Of a stretch of DNA of 64,000 nucleotides, positions 10,576-27,908 are shown one piece after another; the stretch's first letter is position 1; each line of letters starts with the position of its first letter. A program made the position numbers and the translations under genes. This DNA comes from Takakia lepidozioides (taxonomy: Eukaryota; Streptophyta; Takakiopsida; Takakiales; Takakiaceae): NCBI GenBank assembly GCA_030704615.1, contig CM060732.1, positions 40,963,053 through 41,027,052 on the forward strand. The letters run 5' to 3'. The notes under the pieces were generated by a model. It had not been told where the DNA came from, ran no database searches, and saw nothing but the letters and a program-made list of their open reading frames with translations.

Positions 10576-11308
10576 AGGGCCTTTGTCCCTGTTCTTTTAA
10601 AAAAAAAAAAACTTGTTTTTTAAGCAAAATAAACATATAGTTTTGTTTCAACACATAGGTTGTACAATGGTCTTTCCATTCAATCATCTGCTCAACGAAA
10701 TCTACAATGTGTCATTACACCTTATGCAGGTTAACACTACACAAGCCAGAATCCAGTTTAATTATTAACAACTATGAAAGTTTTAAAAATTCACTATTGT
10801 GTGAGACCCTGGTTTCCTGACATCTCTTCCTGAGATGTGGAAATCATGCCCCCCTTCTGCAATGGGGACACATGCCCTTCAAATCTAGTTGGGAGCCATG
10901 TCCATTCGTCAAACCTCAGCAAGAACTATGCATGCATCACCTCAAGGATATGTTGTAGAGTTAACCCAATAGAGTACTGTTGTATACTGGCTTGCCTTGC
11001 AGAAGACATGAATACTATAGGACTTTGACGTTATCCAGGTAAGGGAGTAAGATTTGAGACCCACAGCCGTATATCTGCCCTTGCAAGGGACCTTGAAGGT
11101 AGCGAAAGACTCCACTCCCATTCTTGCATTGTTGCTTACCATCTAATCAATCATTCAGCAACATCTCAACTTTCTTTCTCATGGAAGGACAAGAAGTTGC
11201 GCACGGGTCCTTTAGGAAGAGCAACTATCCTGACTAGGCCTTACCTCTTTTAAAAAAAATGGCTTGATCGGGTAAAAGGGAATAACTGCCTGACAAAGGC
11301 TGTCTTGT
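10576..11308. other. Intergenic, downstream of NTM1; nothing recognised
   Basis: Only short frames without similarity. It holds the A-rich tract at 10599-10610 and presumably the 3' UTR and polyadenylation region of the minus-strand gene to the right. Confidence 0.4.
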
Positions 11309-16483
<5,175 letters not shown>

Positions 16484-17265
16484 ACGCAACGGGGACTACA
16501 CCACACACAATCGAGAATCAAAACGGTACCCACACGAATTGAGCAATCGGGTCTACCAGTCTGTCCCCTGGGCCATGATCTCCTACACAGAACGTATCTA
16601 TCCTTTCGGGCAAAAACCCACCTCCCTCCTCGTCCCCTGTTTCACACAGACCTTCACCCCACCTCCTCTCTCCCCAGGACTGCGATGGCGACGTTGCTAT
16701 GCTAAGCTCCGCATCATCTAACCGCAATTGTTTCCATGTAATGTGATCTATTATGCCACAGAGAACAGATAGATCCTCTTCGACACCAACATCCAGACAT
16801 CAAAAGTGTAAGGGATTATTGGAACCCTCGACAGGATTCTCGTGTACCCTTTTCAGTTAGTGTCCGAAGAGAAACTAAAACTACAACTTATTAATCTCGA
16901 GTTATCTATCCAAGCTTTCTGGGTGGGCACGGGCTCAAATCCACAAGCGTTGGTGCTCGTATGAGTTTCTGTGTGAAAACTGCACGAAAAGAGTCACTCG
17001 GAGGGGTCTTATTGCGAATCTGAATGCCATGTCGGCGCATCTCCTTTCCCAGTGCAGAAGTGCGGAACCCACAAGTAGTATCTTGAGGGTCAAGGCTGCA
17101 TCTTTGGCAAGTCGATTGGAGGAGGATTTCAAGGAGTTGAAAAGGTTCATATGTGAAGATGGGATTGGCCACGCCGCTACCATCACAGTCCCAGTTCTTC
17201 GCAGGAGCTGATGAGTCTGGGGTAGAGCAGGAGATTGAAGGAAAGGGGCGATGTGATCCGTGGCA
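16484..17265. promoter_or_regulatory. Shared divergent promoter region of NTM1 and the PPR gene
   Basis: The two start codons face away from each other across 782 bp. An upstream open frame of 60 codons starts at an ATG at 17029 on the plus strand and ends before the PPR start. It may lie in that gene's 5' UTR. No specific core promoter element was identified with confidence. Confidence 0.5.
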
Positions 17266-20200
17266 ATGAGTGCACAGACGTCGCTGCCGGCTGTGCCAGA
17301 AGTCCAAGCCTCAGCTCCCAGTTCCAATGGTGCTCCATCTGTTGGAGTGGCAGCTGTGCCTGTGGGTGACGGCGGAAGCTTGCAGTCACAGCAACCCCCC
17401 GTCTCTACCTCTTCGAATGCTGGAGAGCGCAGCAAAGAGACTGGAAAAGGTGGCCGTAAGGTGTGTGTGTGTGTGTGCCTCTCTCTCTCTATTAATTGAT
17501 TTGTTCTTCTCGATTTTTTGGGGGACGTTTGTGTGCATATGTGCTACTTTTGTAGTCTGTTTCTTGGTAAATTCTTCCCTCAAGAAGGATTAAGGGATTT
17601 TGTCTCCGTCCCCCAAAAACTATCCAATCAGTCTGATGGGCTCATGGGCTCTTCCTCGTCTCTATCATTTTGGGTGCTTCTTTTGCGCGACTTCAAGAAA
17701 ATATGGTTGTGGGCAGGCAAGCGCTGATTCTCCCTCTTGCCCATTTTGAAAGAATGAATTTTTGAGCTGTCGGTCGCTTTATGAGAAAACCCCCCTGTCC
17801 ACATGCGGCGGGCATTTGTGGCAGTCCAATAAGAAGTAGTATCCGTGTTTGTGGGAGGCGGGTTCGCACATCAGTAAACCTACTTACCCGTGTGCTTGCG
17901 AGTATTCCTATTCCTCTACTGATCCTTCAATTTCACTCTTTGTTTTGGCTTGTCTTCCCACCGCGGTGTCAAATCACCAATTCACTTTCATCGTCCAATT
18001 TGGAACTACGCATGTTTTGCTTTGGTAGATGGGAAGCGTCGAAGGAGTGCAGGGTGGGTTCAAGGCACAGTGTTAGAGAAACTCTTGCCACTTTGTGTAC
18101 ATGGGTAATACTGGGTATTTCGTACAACAATGACCACTGAAGCAATTGTCCACTTCAGAGATCTTAAGGATTACCTCAACCCTGTTTAGAGGTTAGCCGC
18201 AATGGTCAGGGTTGAGTAAACCCTTAGTGACAAATATGGAGATTTTACAGCTCCAGTACAAAGGGTGACTGGATCCATTGGTTTCAGGATCTATAATGTT
18301 TCTTGCACACAACGATTTGGGAATTAACAGTAGAGTGAGATCCACCCAAGCAAAGGCCCGACAAAGGGGCCACTGAGCTGAAAGGGTTTAGTTAGCAAAG
18401 AGGCAAGCACCCCAAAGCAGGCAACATATAACCTCATCGATGCCAAGTTATGCCGAGCAGCCTGTCCAGTTAGGAAAGTCGCTAATTGCCAAGAATCCTG
18501 TCCATCATTTCTCAGTTGCAGATGACTACCGCCACAGAGGGAAACAATCCTTCACAGCACTTTGAGCAGCTTTTCTTGCTGTGCCCAAATTGTATGTCCT
18601 CATGTTGAATAAGGTTGTTGGAAAACACCTGCTGTCCCACGGTCTCAGCTGGAGGGCTGTTGAGCAGAAGTTGAGGTTTGGCATTACTTAAGGCCTTGCG
18701 AATTGTGGCCCATATACCTCAACCAGCCTACAACCAGCCATATAACCTTGTTTTCTAATTTTGAGGTCCCATCTTGTAAATTGGAAACTTGAGAGTTAAA
18801 CTGAAATGTATGAATGGCATGAGAGAATGGATGATGCACCATGTGGCTCTAGTTGAACCCTATGAGGGGCCCTATGGTTAGAGAAACACATGAATGTGAA
18901 GGCACTTTACTATGTACTTTGACAGGTGACAGTAGTAGTTTTAGGCTAGCATCAAGCTTTCTTCAGGCGAAATAGCTAACCTGGTGGGTTAAACCCACAT
19001 CCAGCTCTGGAGGAGTCATATCCTGCAGGGATCATTGTCCTCTCTCTGTTACTCACAACCTTGGGCCAAAAACAAATAAACATATGCACCTGACTGGGTG
19101 TGGCCTTGTTTGTGAAGAGGTGTGCGCGTTGTGGGAGGAAGTGGCATAAATCGTGGCGGTGTGCAACAACTGTTCGTGAGTGTGCCCGCTGTTCTAATCC
19201 AGGAAACACTCAACAGTGTCACACTGTTGTAATGCGAACCCGCCTCATGAAAGGATACCGAGACAGGTATTGACGAAGTTTCTAAATATAGTTTGAAGGA
19301 TCTGTCTTGAACATGAGTGGACGGAGTGTTAAGCAAGCAAGTATGATGGTCTTATGAGCGATGATGGAAGAAGCCAGGGATAAACAACTTGAAAGGAAAA
19401 ACTTGGATGCATAATCTCTGTTGGGATCCAACTCTTACCGAGTGTAAAGTCCAAGGTCTCTTGTTCAGGTGAACTCATCTCCAACCGTTTATGTTGCTGA
19501 TGTCTTTGCATTGTGCAAGTGTGGACACAGGGGTCAAGTTAAGGAGCTCCAATCAACTCTTGCTAGTCTCAAGAAGGATGGGCACCGGCCAACTGTAGAG
19601 TCATACACTCTCTTAGTGAGTGGATTAGTAACCAAGGGCAGAATGCAGGAAGCCCAAGCTGTACTTCAGCAGATGGACGATGATGAAGTTTTGCCAGATG
19701 CTATTTGGTTCAACACACTGTTAAATGGGTGGTGTGAGGTTGGCAAAATGAAGGAAGCTCAGTCAGTTTTACTGCAAATGAAAGACAGAGGTTGTGCCCC
19801 AACGTCTAGCACTTATAATACTCTGATCAAGGGATATGGACTAGCTGGCCAGCCTAGAGACGCTATGAAGGTGCTGCAGGATATGGGGAAGGGACAGGAT
19901 ACGAAACCTACCCGCCGGACTTTCAACATGCTCATAAATGTGTGGACAAAAGAGAAGAATCCAGAAGAAGGGAGGTGGGTAATGTCTCTGATGCGTGCAG
20001 CCAAGGTTGCACCGGACGTCGTCTCGTACAACACTTTAGCCCAGGTCATTTGCACTTGTCCTGGGCTCACACTCTGTCTCACCTTGCCTTGCTGTCATCT
20101 GCTAACATTCACAGCCGTGTCGACTATGGTAGTTCTGGACTGTCTGTCATACTTTTCTTGTTTGATGTCAATGCCAGCTCTTGAACCATCAGAACTCTAA

Positions 20201-22070
20201 AGGAAAATTTGACACCTTTGCGTGCTAGCCTTGTGATTCTTTAATTTGTTTTGAGGTTCAGGAAGAAATAATTGAGTGACAGCTTGATTATACTTTGGCT
20301 CAGGCTTATGCCCAATTGGCGAGGCCCTGGGAGGCAGAGCGCGTTATAGCAGAGATGCAAAATGCTTACTTGAGGCCAAATGAGCGGACATATGGGATTG
20401 TTATTAGTGGTTTTATTAAGGATGGGAAGATCGAACACGCATTACCCTTGATTGATCGGATGCGAAACGAAGGAATACCACCAAATTTAGCTGTCTTCAA
20501 TATCCTCATAAAGGGCTACGCTGAAGCATTGCAGGCAGATGGCATTGACAAGGTAACCTTCTGACAACTACAGCATCATAAGGATTTTACCTACTGGCAA
20601 GTTGTTTGTTGTGATCAGGTCAGAGAACATGGCTGAGGGATGAGGTTGGAATGTTTACTGTATACTTCACAGGCCTGTGAATAAGCTTAAGCATTTTCCA
20701 AGGTGTTCTAATCAATTATGTGGGTTGGATTCCGGTTCTGGGGTCCCTCTTTTCCCCTCTCACCCGCATGTTCGGTTGAGCAGGTGTTGGCACTCATGAC
20801 AAGACATAGAGTGAAGCCTGACGTCCAAACCTTCGGCCTCATCATGAATGCTTGGAGTGAAGCAGGTTTCATTGATGAGGCTAAAGCCACATTACAAAGA
20901 ATGAGGGAGTTTGAACTACAACCTGATGTGACGGCTTACTCTATTCTTGCCAAAGGTTACGCGAGAGGTGGGAGGCCTGCTGAGGGGGAATTGCTCCTTC
21001 AGGAGATGATAGACCAAGGGTTAACTCCGAATGTGGTCATTCTCACCACTGTGATTAGCGGGTATTGTAGCTTGGCACAAATGGATGATGCCATGCGGGT
21101 TTACAATGGGATGGAGTTGAAGGGGATTTCCCCTAATATGAATACTTTCCATACACTCCTATGGGGGTTTACGGAGGCTCGCTTGCCTCGACAGGCCGAA
21201 GAGTTATTGGAACAGATGAAAAAAGCAGGGGTTCGCCCTGACAAGAAGTGTCTGGAATCCGTTGCAGAATGTTGGAGTTCGGTTGGGCTTAAAGGCGTAG
21301 GAGAGCGGATCTTGGCTACGAAAGTTGACCTCCCTGACAGAAACTTAAATTCAGGGGATAAGTTGCAACCTCTCAGGCCTGAAAATACCCAACAGGATTT
21401 TGTGTTTGGAGCTAATAATGTATTGGAAGGCCATGGAGATATTGAATCTGGCAATGGGTCATCGCAGGGCAGTGTTTCCTCTCAGCTCCCGCACCCATCA
21501 CTTATATTCAAACCTTCTGTAGCCAGCGCACGGGGTTTCTCTGTGGCACGGGGCTTTTCAAGAGGGGGCAATTCCAAGCTTAGTGCAAGAACAATTCTTC
21601 CTTGGGGCACCTGTCTAGGGTGCTGTTTCAGGAACTTTCCTACATCTGGGCTGGACAAGGAGCTCAGAGGAGCATTCAAGGGACGATGGGGGGCAACCAA
21701 GCATGTGGCATACCGGCTGTGGGATTTTAACGTTAGTGTTGGTTCAGATATTTCCCTTTATCATGGGAAACTTGGGTGGCATAACATAAGCTCTGGACAT
21801 GGCCAGAGATTTAGCGGCAGCAGGCTCAAAGAGGGAAGGCAACAACACTGGGAACATTTCTCAGTAGGTATATTAGGTTGGGGTAGCTTAAAGTTTGCAC
21901 GGGACCGGTTTGTACCAAAGAGAGAACTGCACTTATCTGCTCTGAAAATTAGTGAGGATTACAACCGTAGAGTCAGTGGGATTAAAATGATTCTACCTAG
22001 AGTGAAGTTGCGTTCCATGGAAGTCGCAAGTTGTTGTAATGTAATCACAAATGTAATTTGCCACTTATGA
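17266..22070 (+). CDS. P-class pentatricopeptide repeat protein (At5g21222/At5g25630-like)
   Basis: Likely organellar RNA-binding protein with about ten P-type PPR motifs. Exons: 17266-17460 (low-complexity Ser/Gly/Val leader); a Cys-rich exon about 19118-19266 (CARC, WHK, CARC, then RTRLM); about 19469-20044 (perhaps from 19456); 20304-20552; 20784-22070. The motifs carry the usual wording: TYNTLIKGYG, TFNMLINVW, VVSYNTLAQ, TYGIVISGF, FGLIMNAWSEAG, TAYSILAKGY, ILTTVISGYC and TFHTLLWGF. The Cys-rich block followed by RTRLM, then the PPR tract, is the architecture of the Arabidopsis At5g21222/At5g25630 group. The junctions around the Cys-rich exon are uncertain: its donor leaves phase 2, which fits an acceptor at 19455 better than the stronger one at 19468. 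The C-terminal 200 residues after the repeats are unrecognised. Targeting of the leader is not obvious. Confidence 0.8.
17461..17490 (+). repeat. GT/CT microsatellite at an intron start
   Basis: A (GT)n then (CT)n run directly follows the first PPR exon, so the repeat itself supplies the GT donor. Length variation here could affect splicing of the first exon. Confidence 0.7.
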
Positions 22071-23863
22071 TGGTGAGTGATGCATTCATGATGTGTGACC
22101 TTGAAGTTCATAGCTTGGGTTAGTGTTGCCCCCAGAGTTGCTTGGCCGAAATGGAAAGAAATGAATCAGTTAATCGTCTAGGCCTCTCTTCCCCTAGACT
22201 GTGCCGTTTCCTTATTGGGGCAAAAACGCCTGGTTTCTCTCTTTAAATGGACATGTTGATTCATGGGTTATGAGTTATGAGTTGCCCTTTAAGGCGGAGT
22301 CACTGCAGACTGCTAGAGCAGTTCAAGGGTTAATTTTAACCCTCATAAGATCCAAACTTTGCCATTGTGTTATTTGACAGCACAACATGTCAGCAGCACA
22401 GGAACAAGTGTGGATATCGGTACAGTTACTCTGGACGACATGCAGGCCCAGGCTCACAAGACCAGCAGGAAGCACTATAATGACCCCTAGAGGATGCCTT
22501 AAGAACCTCCACACTTGAAAACAACGAGAAAACGTTGACATGGGGTTCTTCGTATGAAAGGCGATCTTGGAGCTGTAGATGCAACCCTGCACAGAGGAGG
22601 CGACGCGTCTTAGCAAGTGGACCATGTCATCAGCATTACTCTCAAGCTCGTAAAGCGAGCTGGCGGAGAGACGAAGACGATGACCATGCAGCCGCCGCGG
22701 TTGCATGGTCAAGCTCACACAAGATGCCCGAGCATCTTCAAAGATGCGGTACACCGCAAGAAAAAGATGCTGCCCGCGATTGGCTCTCTGCGCTGACCGT
22801 AGCGTATTTATCATCGTCCTTCATCCATCAAGTAACTGTAGCCTATCTCCTTATCGTTCTATCCGAATTGAGGATAAGTCAAGGAAAATTCTCCATTGGC
22901 TATGGGGGATAGGACGGAGATAATACACCAATGGCAGGGAAGCCAATTATCCCATATCGATTGGCCGCGTCCGTGTGCTTGCTGGATATATATACGAGCG
23001 CGGGCCAGGCAGCCAACGGAACCCCTGAGATAAAAAAGTAAATAATATCCGATGAAGTCAAATTGTAAAAACAAATGCGAAAGAACGAAAGGGCCTCTGT
23101 CCCCTTTCTCTTTAAAGAAAACAGAAAAAGAAAAAATGCGAAAGAATAAAAGGAATAAAAAGGTGGAAATTAAAATCTCGTATTTACTCGGTCTGTCTCG
23201 CTCGTCTCGCAGCCTCGCAGAACGTCGGGTCGCAGGCTCGTGGGCTCGTGCGTGCCACACAGCACGCTGCTGGCTATCTGCGATCGTCGCTGGGGGATCG
23301 GTGGGCCGCCATATCCAGTGCTGGGGGAGCTTCCCACGCGCTTTCCTGGCACCCTTCTCTTCTCTTTCGAGCAGACCTGGTCTGGGTCTGTGTGCGGCAC
23401 GTGCTCAGGCACCGAGCTTGCGCAGATCGCTGGGCTTTGTCGGGCTTTCTCGCTGTCTCTTCTTCTCTCACTCGATCTTACTGGAACTCAACTCTTTTGA
23501 AGAAGTGGGCTCTCGAGGTGGTTTGGGTAACCACCTTTGCGTAGGTAGATCCGGCTACCAGCAAGCAAGCAGACGGCGTATGGAGTATTGAAGTCTGGGT
23601 AGCTGCATTTGACGAGCATTGGCCTCATCCGGGGTTTTCCGTCACAGTAGTGAGCGTGGCGAAGGAAAAGATTTTTATGTCGGGTTTGCCCTGTCTGTCA
23701 CCTCCAGGGAAATGGTAGTAGCTCAAGGTTGATCTCAATCTTCGAATCATTCTTTTCGGTCCTGGTGACGAGATAGTGTGGGGGCATTGCTCTACCTATT
23801 CGTGGAAGGAGGAAACTCCATCTCCAGCGGGGATTATAAAGTCGTTGCTACGGGGGGTAAGCA
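22071..23863. other. Intergenic: PPR 3' region and HEMA upstream region
   Basis: A 163-codon frame on the minus strand (22814-22323, starting at an ATG) has no recognisable similarity or codon-like conservation and is not called. From about 23150 on, the plus strand becomes GC- and CT-rich, as in a 5' UTR leading to the HEMA start codon. Confidence 0.4.
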
Positions 23864-26834
23864 ATGGCCACCATGAGGGCTTCAATGGTGGCTCCGACAT
23901 CGTTACCCGGTAACTATCAGCTTCCCAGGGTTAGTTTCAGCAGCTCAAAGGTATTTGGAGTAGGTATAAATGGAAGCCGGCCTCTACAGAAGATACAGTT
24001 GTTTGAGGACAGGGCAAACAAAGTGAAGGCCACGAAGGCAAGCGCGGGGTCGGATGGAGATTCGCAAAGTATGCCGCCCAGCCATAAGATTAAGGCGGCC
24101 AGCCTCATCGCATTCGAGGAACTTCGCAATGCTAGTTCCAATCGTGAGTTTGTCTCAACTGTAGTGAAGATTATGTTTGTGTGTTTGGCGGGGTTTCGAG
24201 CTGTTAATGCTGGTTGTTTCGGTGTTTGTTCATATTTTGTGCTGTTCTCATGCATAGCAATCCCAGTGCATTTTGTCTTCTGCTGCATTAGCTGGTGTTG
24301 CAACACTGATTTTGTATTGGATACGGAAGGTTGGGCTCCTTGTAATTGCTTGTGAGCTCTCCTCTTAGCAATGTCTATCCCATGGCATGGGTTTATAGAC
24401 AAGTGTAATCTGAAATCATCAATATTATGGTGGGGGGTGTATTAGTCATTAATTTTCTGCCAAATTGATCCGAAGGCTTTCTACATGGATGAGCTTGACG
24501 ACCGGAAATGTCTCTCAAACCCTGTCTCTCAAACCCTTCGTAAATTTGAGCAAGGTGACCTCCAAAATGCTGAATGAGGAAGAGTTATAGGACAAACAGT
24601 TGGAGTTTGAGCTTTCAAAGATGCACATCACAGGTTCCAAATTGAGCTTCTTTGGATGTTTGTCACTCAGGTTATACAAGTGCAAAGAGCAGCATCATGG
24701 TGTTGGGACTGAGCTGTCACACAGCACCTGTGGAGATGAGGGAGAAACTGGCTGTGCCTGAGGCTGAGTGGCCCCGTGCTATTGCAGAGCTCTCTAATCA
24801 GAACCACATAGAAGAGGCAGCTGTTCTCAGTACTTGCAATCGAATGGAAATTTATGTAGTGGCTCTCTCTTGGAACAGGGGTGTCAAGGAAGTCACTGAG
24901 TGGATGTCAAAGGTGAATTTACTACTCCCTGTTTGTTCAAGTAGCCATATGTCAGGATTTGGACATCTCATATTGGAAGCAATCTAGTCAAAGCTGTCAC
25001 CTGCAGTGTAGAGGAAGCCTTGCAGTTGTGGTTTCTCATATTTTCAGGCTGGCCTTGTCACACTCTTTACCAGTTCTGAGTTGTGTCATTTTTGTTGTCT
25101 GCACCAGACAAGTGGCATCCCTGTCCATGAGCTTAGAGAGCACCTGTTCATTCTCCGTGATCGCGATGCAACCCAGCATTTGTTCAGGGTGTCTGCTGGT
25201 CTTGACTCTTTGGTTCTGGGTGAAGGCCAGATCCTTTCTCAGGTACGAGCATGAAGACATTGTCTTGCTAGTGAAGGAACCTGCCCCCAACCCTTAATGA
25301 AATTGTTGTATGTTAACACTGGACACTATTTCTTTCTTCATGTCAAATTGTGGTGCTACAATGGCCTTCGATGACTGTATCTAATGTCCTTGCTTTCCAT
25401 GTTGCAGGTGAAACAAGTTCTCAAAGTGGCGCAAGGGTCAGTTGGATTTGGTAGAAATTTAACTGGGCTATTTAAGCAAGCAATTGTTGCTGGCAAGCGA
25501 GTGAGATCAGAGACAAGCATCTCTGCTGGGGCTGTCTCTGTCAGTTCTGCAGCAGTCGAGCTGGCAGCAATGAAGCTTTTGGAAGGGGGTCTTTCTCGCG
25601 TTAATGTTTTGATTGTTGGTGCTGGCAAAATGTCAAAATTGCTTGTGAAGCATTTGATATCCAAAGGATGTTCAAGGATTGTCGTTGTGAATCGATCAGA
25701 GCAGAGAGTGCTTGACTTACAAGTAGAGTTCACTGAGGCTAAGATTGTCTACCAAACTCTTACCGAGATGCTGAGATGTGCGGGGGAGGCTGATGTTGTG
25801 TTTACAAGTACCGCCTCAGATGTCCCGCTGTTTGTCCGGGAGAATGTCGAAAACCTTCCTCCTGCTTCTCAGGTAAAGAATTGTTCACTCAACCATACAT
25901 CATGCATGCAGACCAGCATGCTCTCTGCATCTCCATTTACTCTTGAACAAGTGCAAAGTGACTGCATACACACATTTTTTGTTGATGGAGAAAGTTGCTG
26001 AGCCCACAGTTAGGGGTTGACATGTAGCTGTGCTTGGTGAACCACGTGAAGAGTGTAAATCTGCTAAGCAAGTACCCCTGAATACCTGTTCTTCTTTTTC
26101 TGGCAATGTATCCTTAACATCTTAGTACAGTCAGGTGGAGCAAAGTGGCCTATTCCTTTCTGGTCCTGAAGGCTCGGTTCTACTGGTGGAAGCCAATCAT
26201 GTTTGTCTATGGGAGACTTTGTTCCACGGATCTAGTATTTATGGCTGAGATTGACGGATTGTTAAGTTGTACTCTTTGTTCCATCTAATCAAGTCTCTGG
26301 ATGTTTGGATGATGTTAGATGGCTGGGGGCATGAGGCACTTCATCGATATCTCGGTGCCAAGAAATGTTGGCGCTTGTATCAATGGCCTGCCATCAACCC
26401 AGATCTACAATGTGGATGATCTGAAGGAAGTCGTGGCAGCCAACAAGGAGGAGAGGAGACGAAAGGCCATGGAAGCCCAGGTTATTATTGATGATGAGCT
26501 ACAGAGTTTTGAGGCATGGCGGGATTCGCTAGAAACAGTGCCAACCATTAAGAAATTGCGTGCATATGCAGAGCGGGTAAGGGCCGCGGAATTAGAGAAG
26601 TGTCTGGGCAAAATGGGAGATGACTTAACAACAAAACAGCGCAAGTCAATTGAAGAGATGAGTCGGGGAATTGTCAACAAGCTGTTGCATGGCCCGATGC
26701 AGCATCTTCGTTCTGATGGAACAGATGCACGAACAGTAAGTGAGACCCTTGAGAACATGCATGCACTGGAGAGGATGTTTGATCTTGCGTCGGAGATAAC
26801 CATCGTCGAGAGCAAGCTCAGATCCAAGGGATAG
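23864..26834 (+). CDS. HEMA: Glutamyl-tRNA reductase, plastid
   Basis: First committed step of tetrapyrrole synthesis: reduces glutamyl-tRNA(Glu) to glutamate-1-semialdehyde with NADPH in the plastid stroma, feeding chlorophyll and heme. Five exons: 23864-24143, 24671-24912, 25108-25242, 25408-25872, 26319-26834. Phases close exactly and give 545 residues, the normal plant length. Residues 1 to about 90 look like a plastid transit peptide. The nucleophile is Cys149 in [27 protein letters not shown] precedes it. [10 protein letters not shown] and [13 protein letters not shown] mark the catalytic/NADPH junction; [16 protein letters not shown] is the nucleotide-binding Rossmann loop. The C-terminal dimerisation helix contains [16 protein letters not shown]. 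Start context GCAATGGCC is favourable. Confidence 0.96.
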
Positions 26835-27908
26835 AAGAGTACACAATGAGCTCATGTCCCATTTTTGTAGATTAGTCGGCCACTTGGGGCAAGGTCGTTT
26901 CTCATTCTTGTCACCGCACATCTCTGTTCAGACATTCTCGGAGGGTTTGTCTATGGCCAATTTGTGCCGACATTCGTCACATGGATGTACCTGGAGTAGC
27001 TCTTCCTTGGGATGTCAAGACTGCTGATGCTCTGGTCAGACATCCTCTGGAAAGTTGAAGTGATACATATGAGCAGAACAAGTCTGAATTAGTGTGATAG
27101 CTTTGTCATGTCTCTGCAGCTGCATCAAATTTACCAGAATGGCTTCAAAAGGCACAAGAGGCATCTCCTCTGTTAATAATTAAAGGAGCATTCAATTGTT
27201 ATAAGACCAATATTGGCCTGCGGAATCTGCAAGCTTGAGGTCCTACTGTCAGGTTGATGTGAAACAGAACAAACTATTGCATCATGAATGAAGCAGCTAC
27301 CAAAATGCAGTTTCACTGCTATCTAGTAGCCCCAGAGCAGGATGCATCAAACAGTCTGTGTAGTTCTCACTTGAATGGACTTTAGTGAGGCTTTACTTGT
27401 GCTGTTGAGCAGAGCTGTTCGGTAGGCTTTACCTCTCCCAGCTGGGGTATCGGACAGTTCCAGTAGTCATTTGGAGGTCGGCACAAATTAGTCTCAAATT
27501 GGTTGACAGCAAGGGGTTTGGTGTCTTCTACTAATGGTGTTTTCCATACTTAGGGTCTACTTGGTGTTTTGGACCTTTCAATAAGTGGGGATTCCAGTGT
27601 CCTGACAACGACCTTTTTTCCCACCAGACTCCTAAGTAAGACTTATAAACACCTTCTGACTGGAACGACAGCAGACCAGACAAACTGTGGCTGTTTCAGC
27701 ATTCTAGTATGTACAAACTTGCCAAATCCAGCCCTATCAGATGACGGATCCAGAAGCCCTCTCTCTGGGTTGTAGTGTAACCCAAGGATGAAACAGTTGC
27801 AGTCAAATAACTTCAGTCTAATAACCGTCCTCCACATCCCTAAGCTGACCTATTGCATTGAGAAATGTCATCTCAAATGACTGCTCCCATCTATAATGAC
27901 AAATAGTA
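26835..27908. other. Convergent intergenic region; nothing recognised
   Basis: Holds the 3' regions of HEMA (+) and the ACT-domain gene (-). Only accidental short frames. Confidence 0.4.

Noticed and set aside
22323-22814. 163-codon minus-strand frame with an ATG between PPR and HEMA
   Set aside because: No recognisable domain; codon composition is not distinctive; lies where PPR 3' and HEMA upstream DNA is expected. Not excluded, only unsupported.
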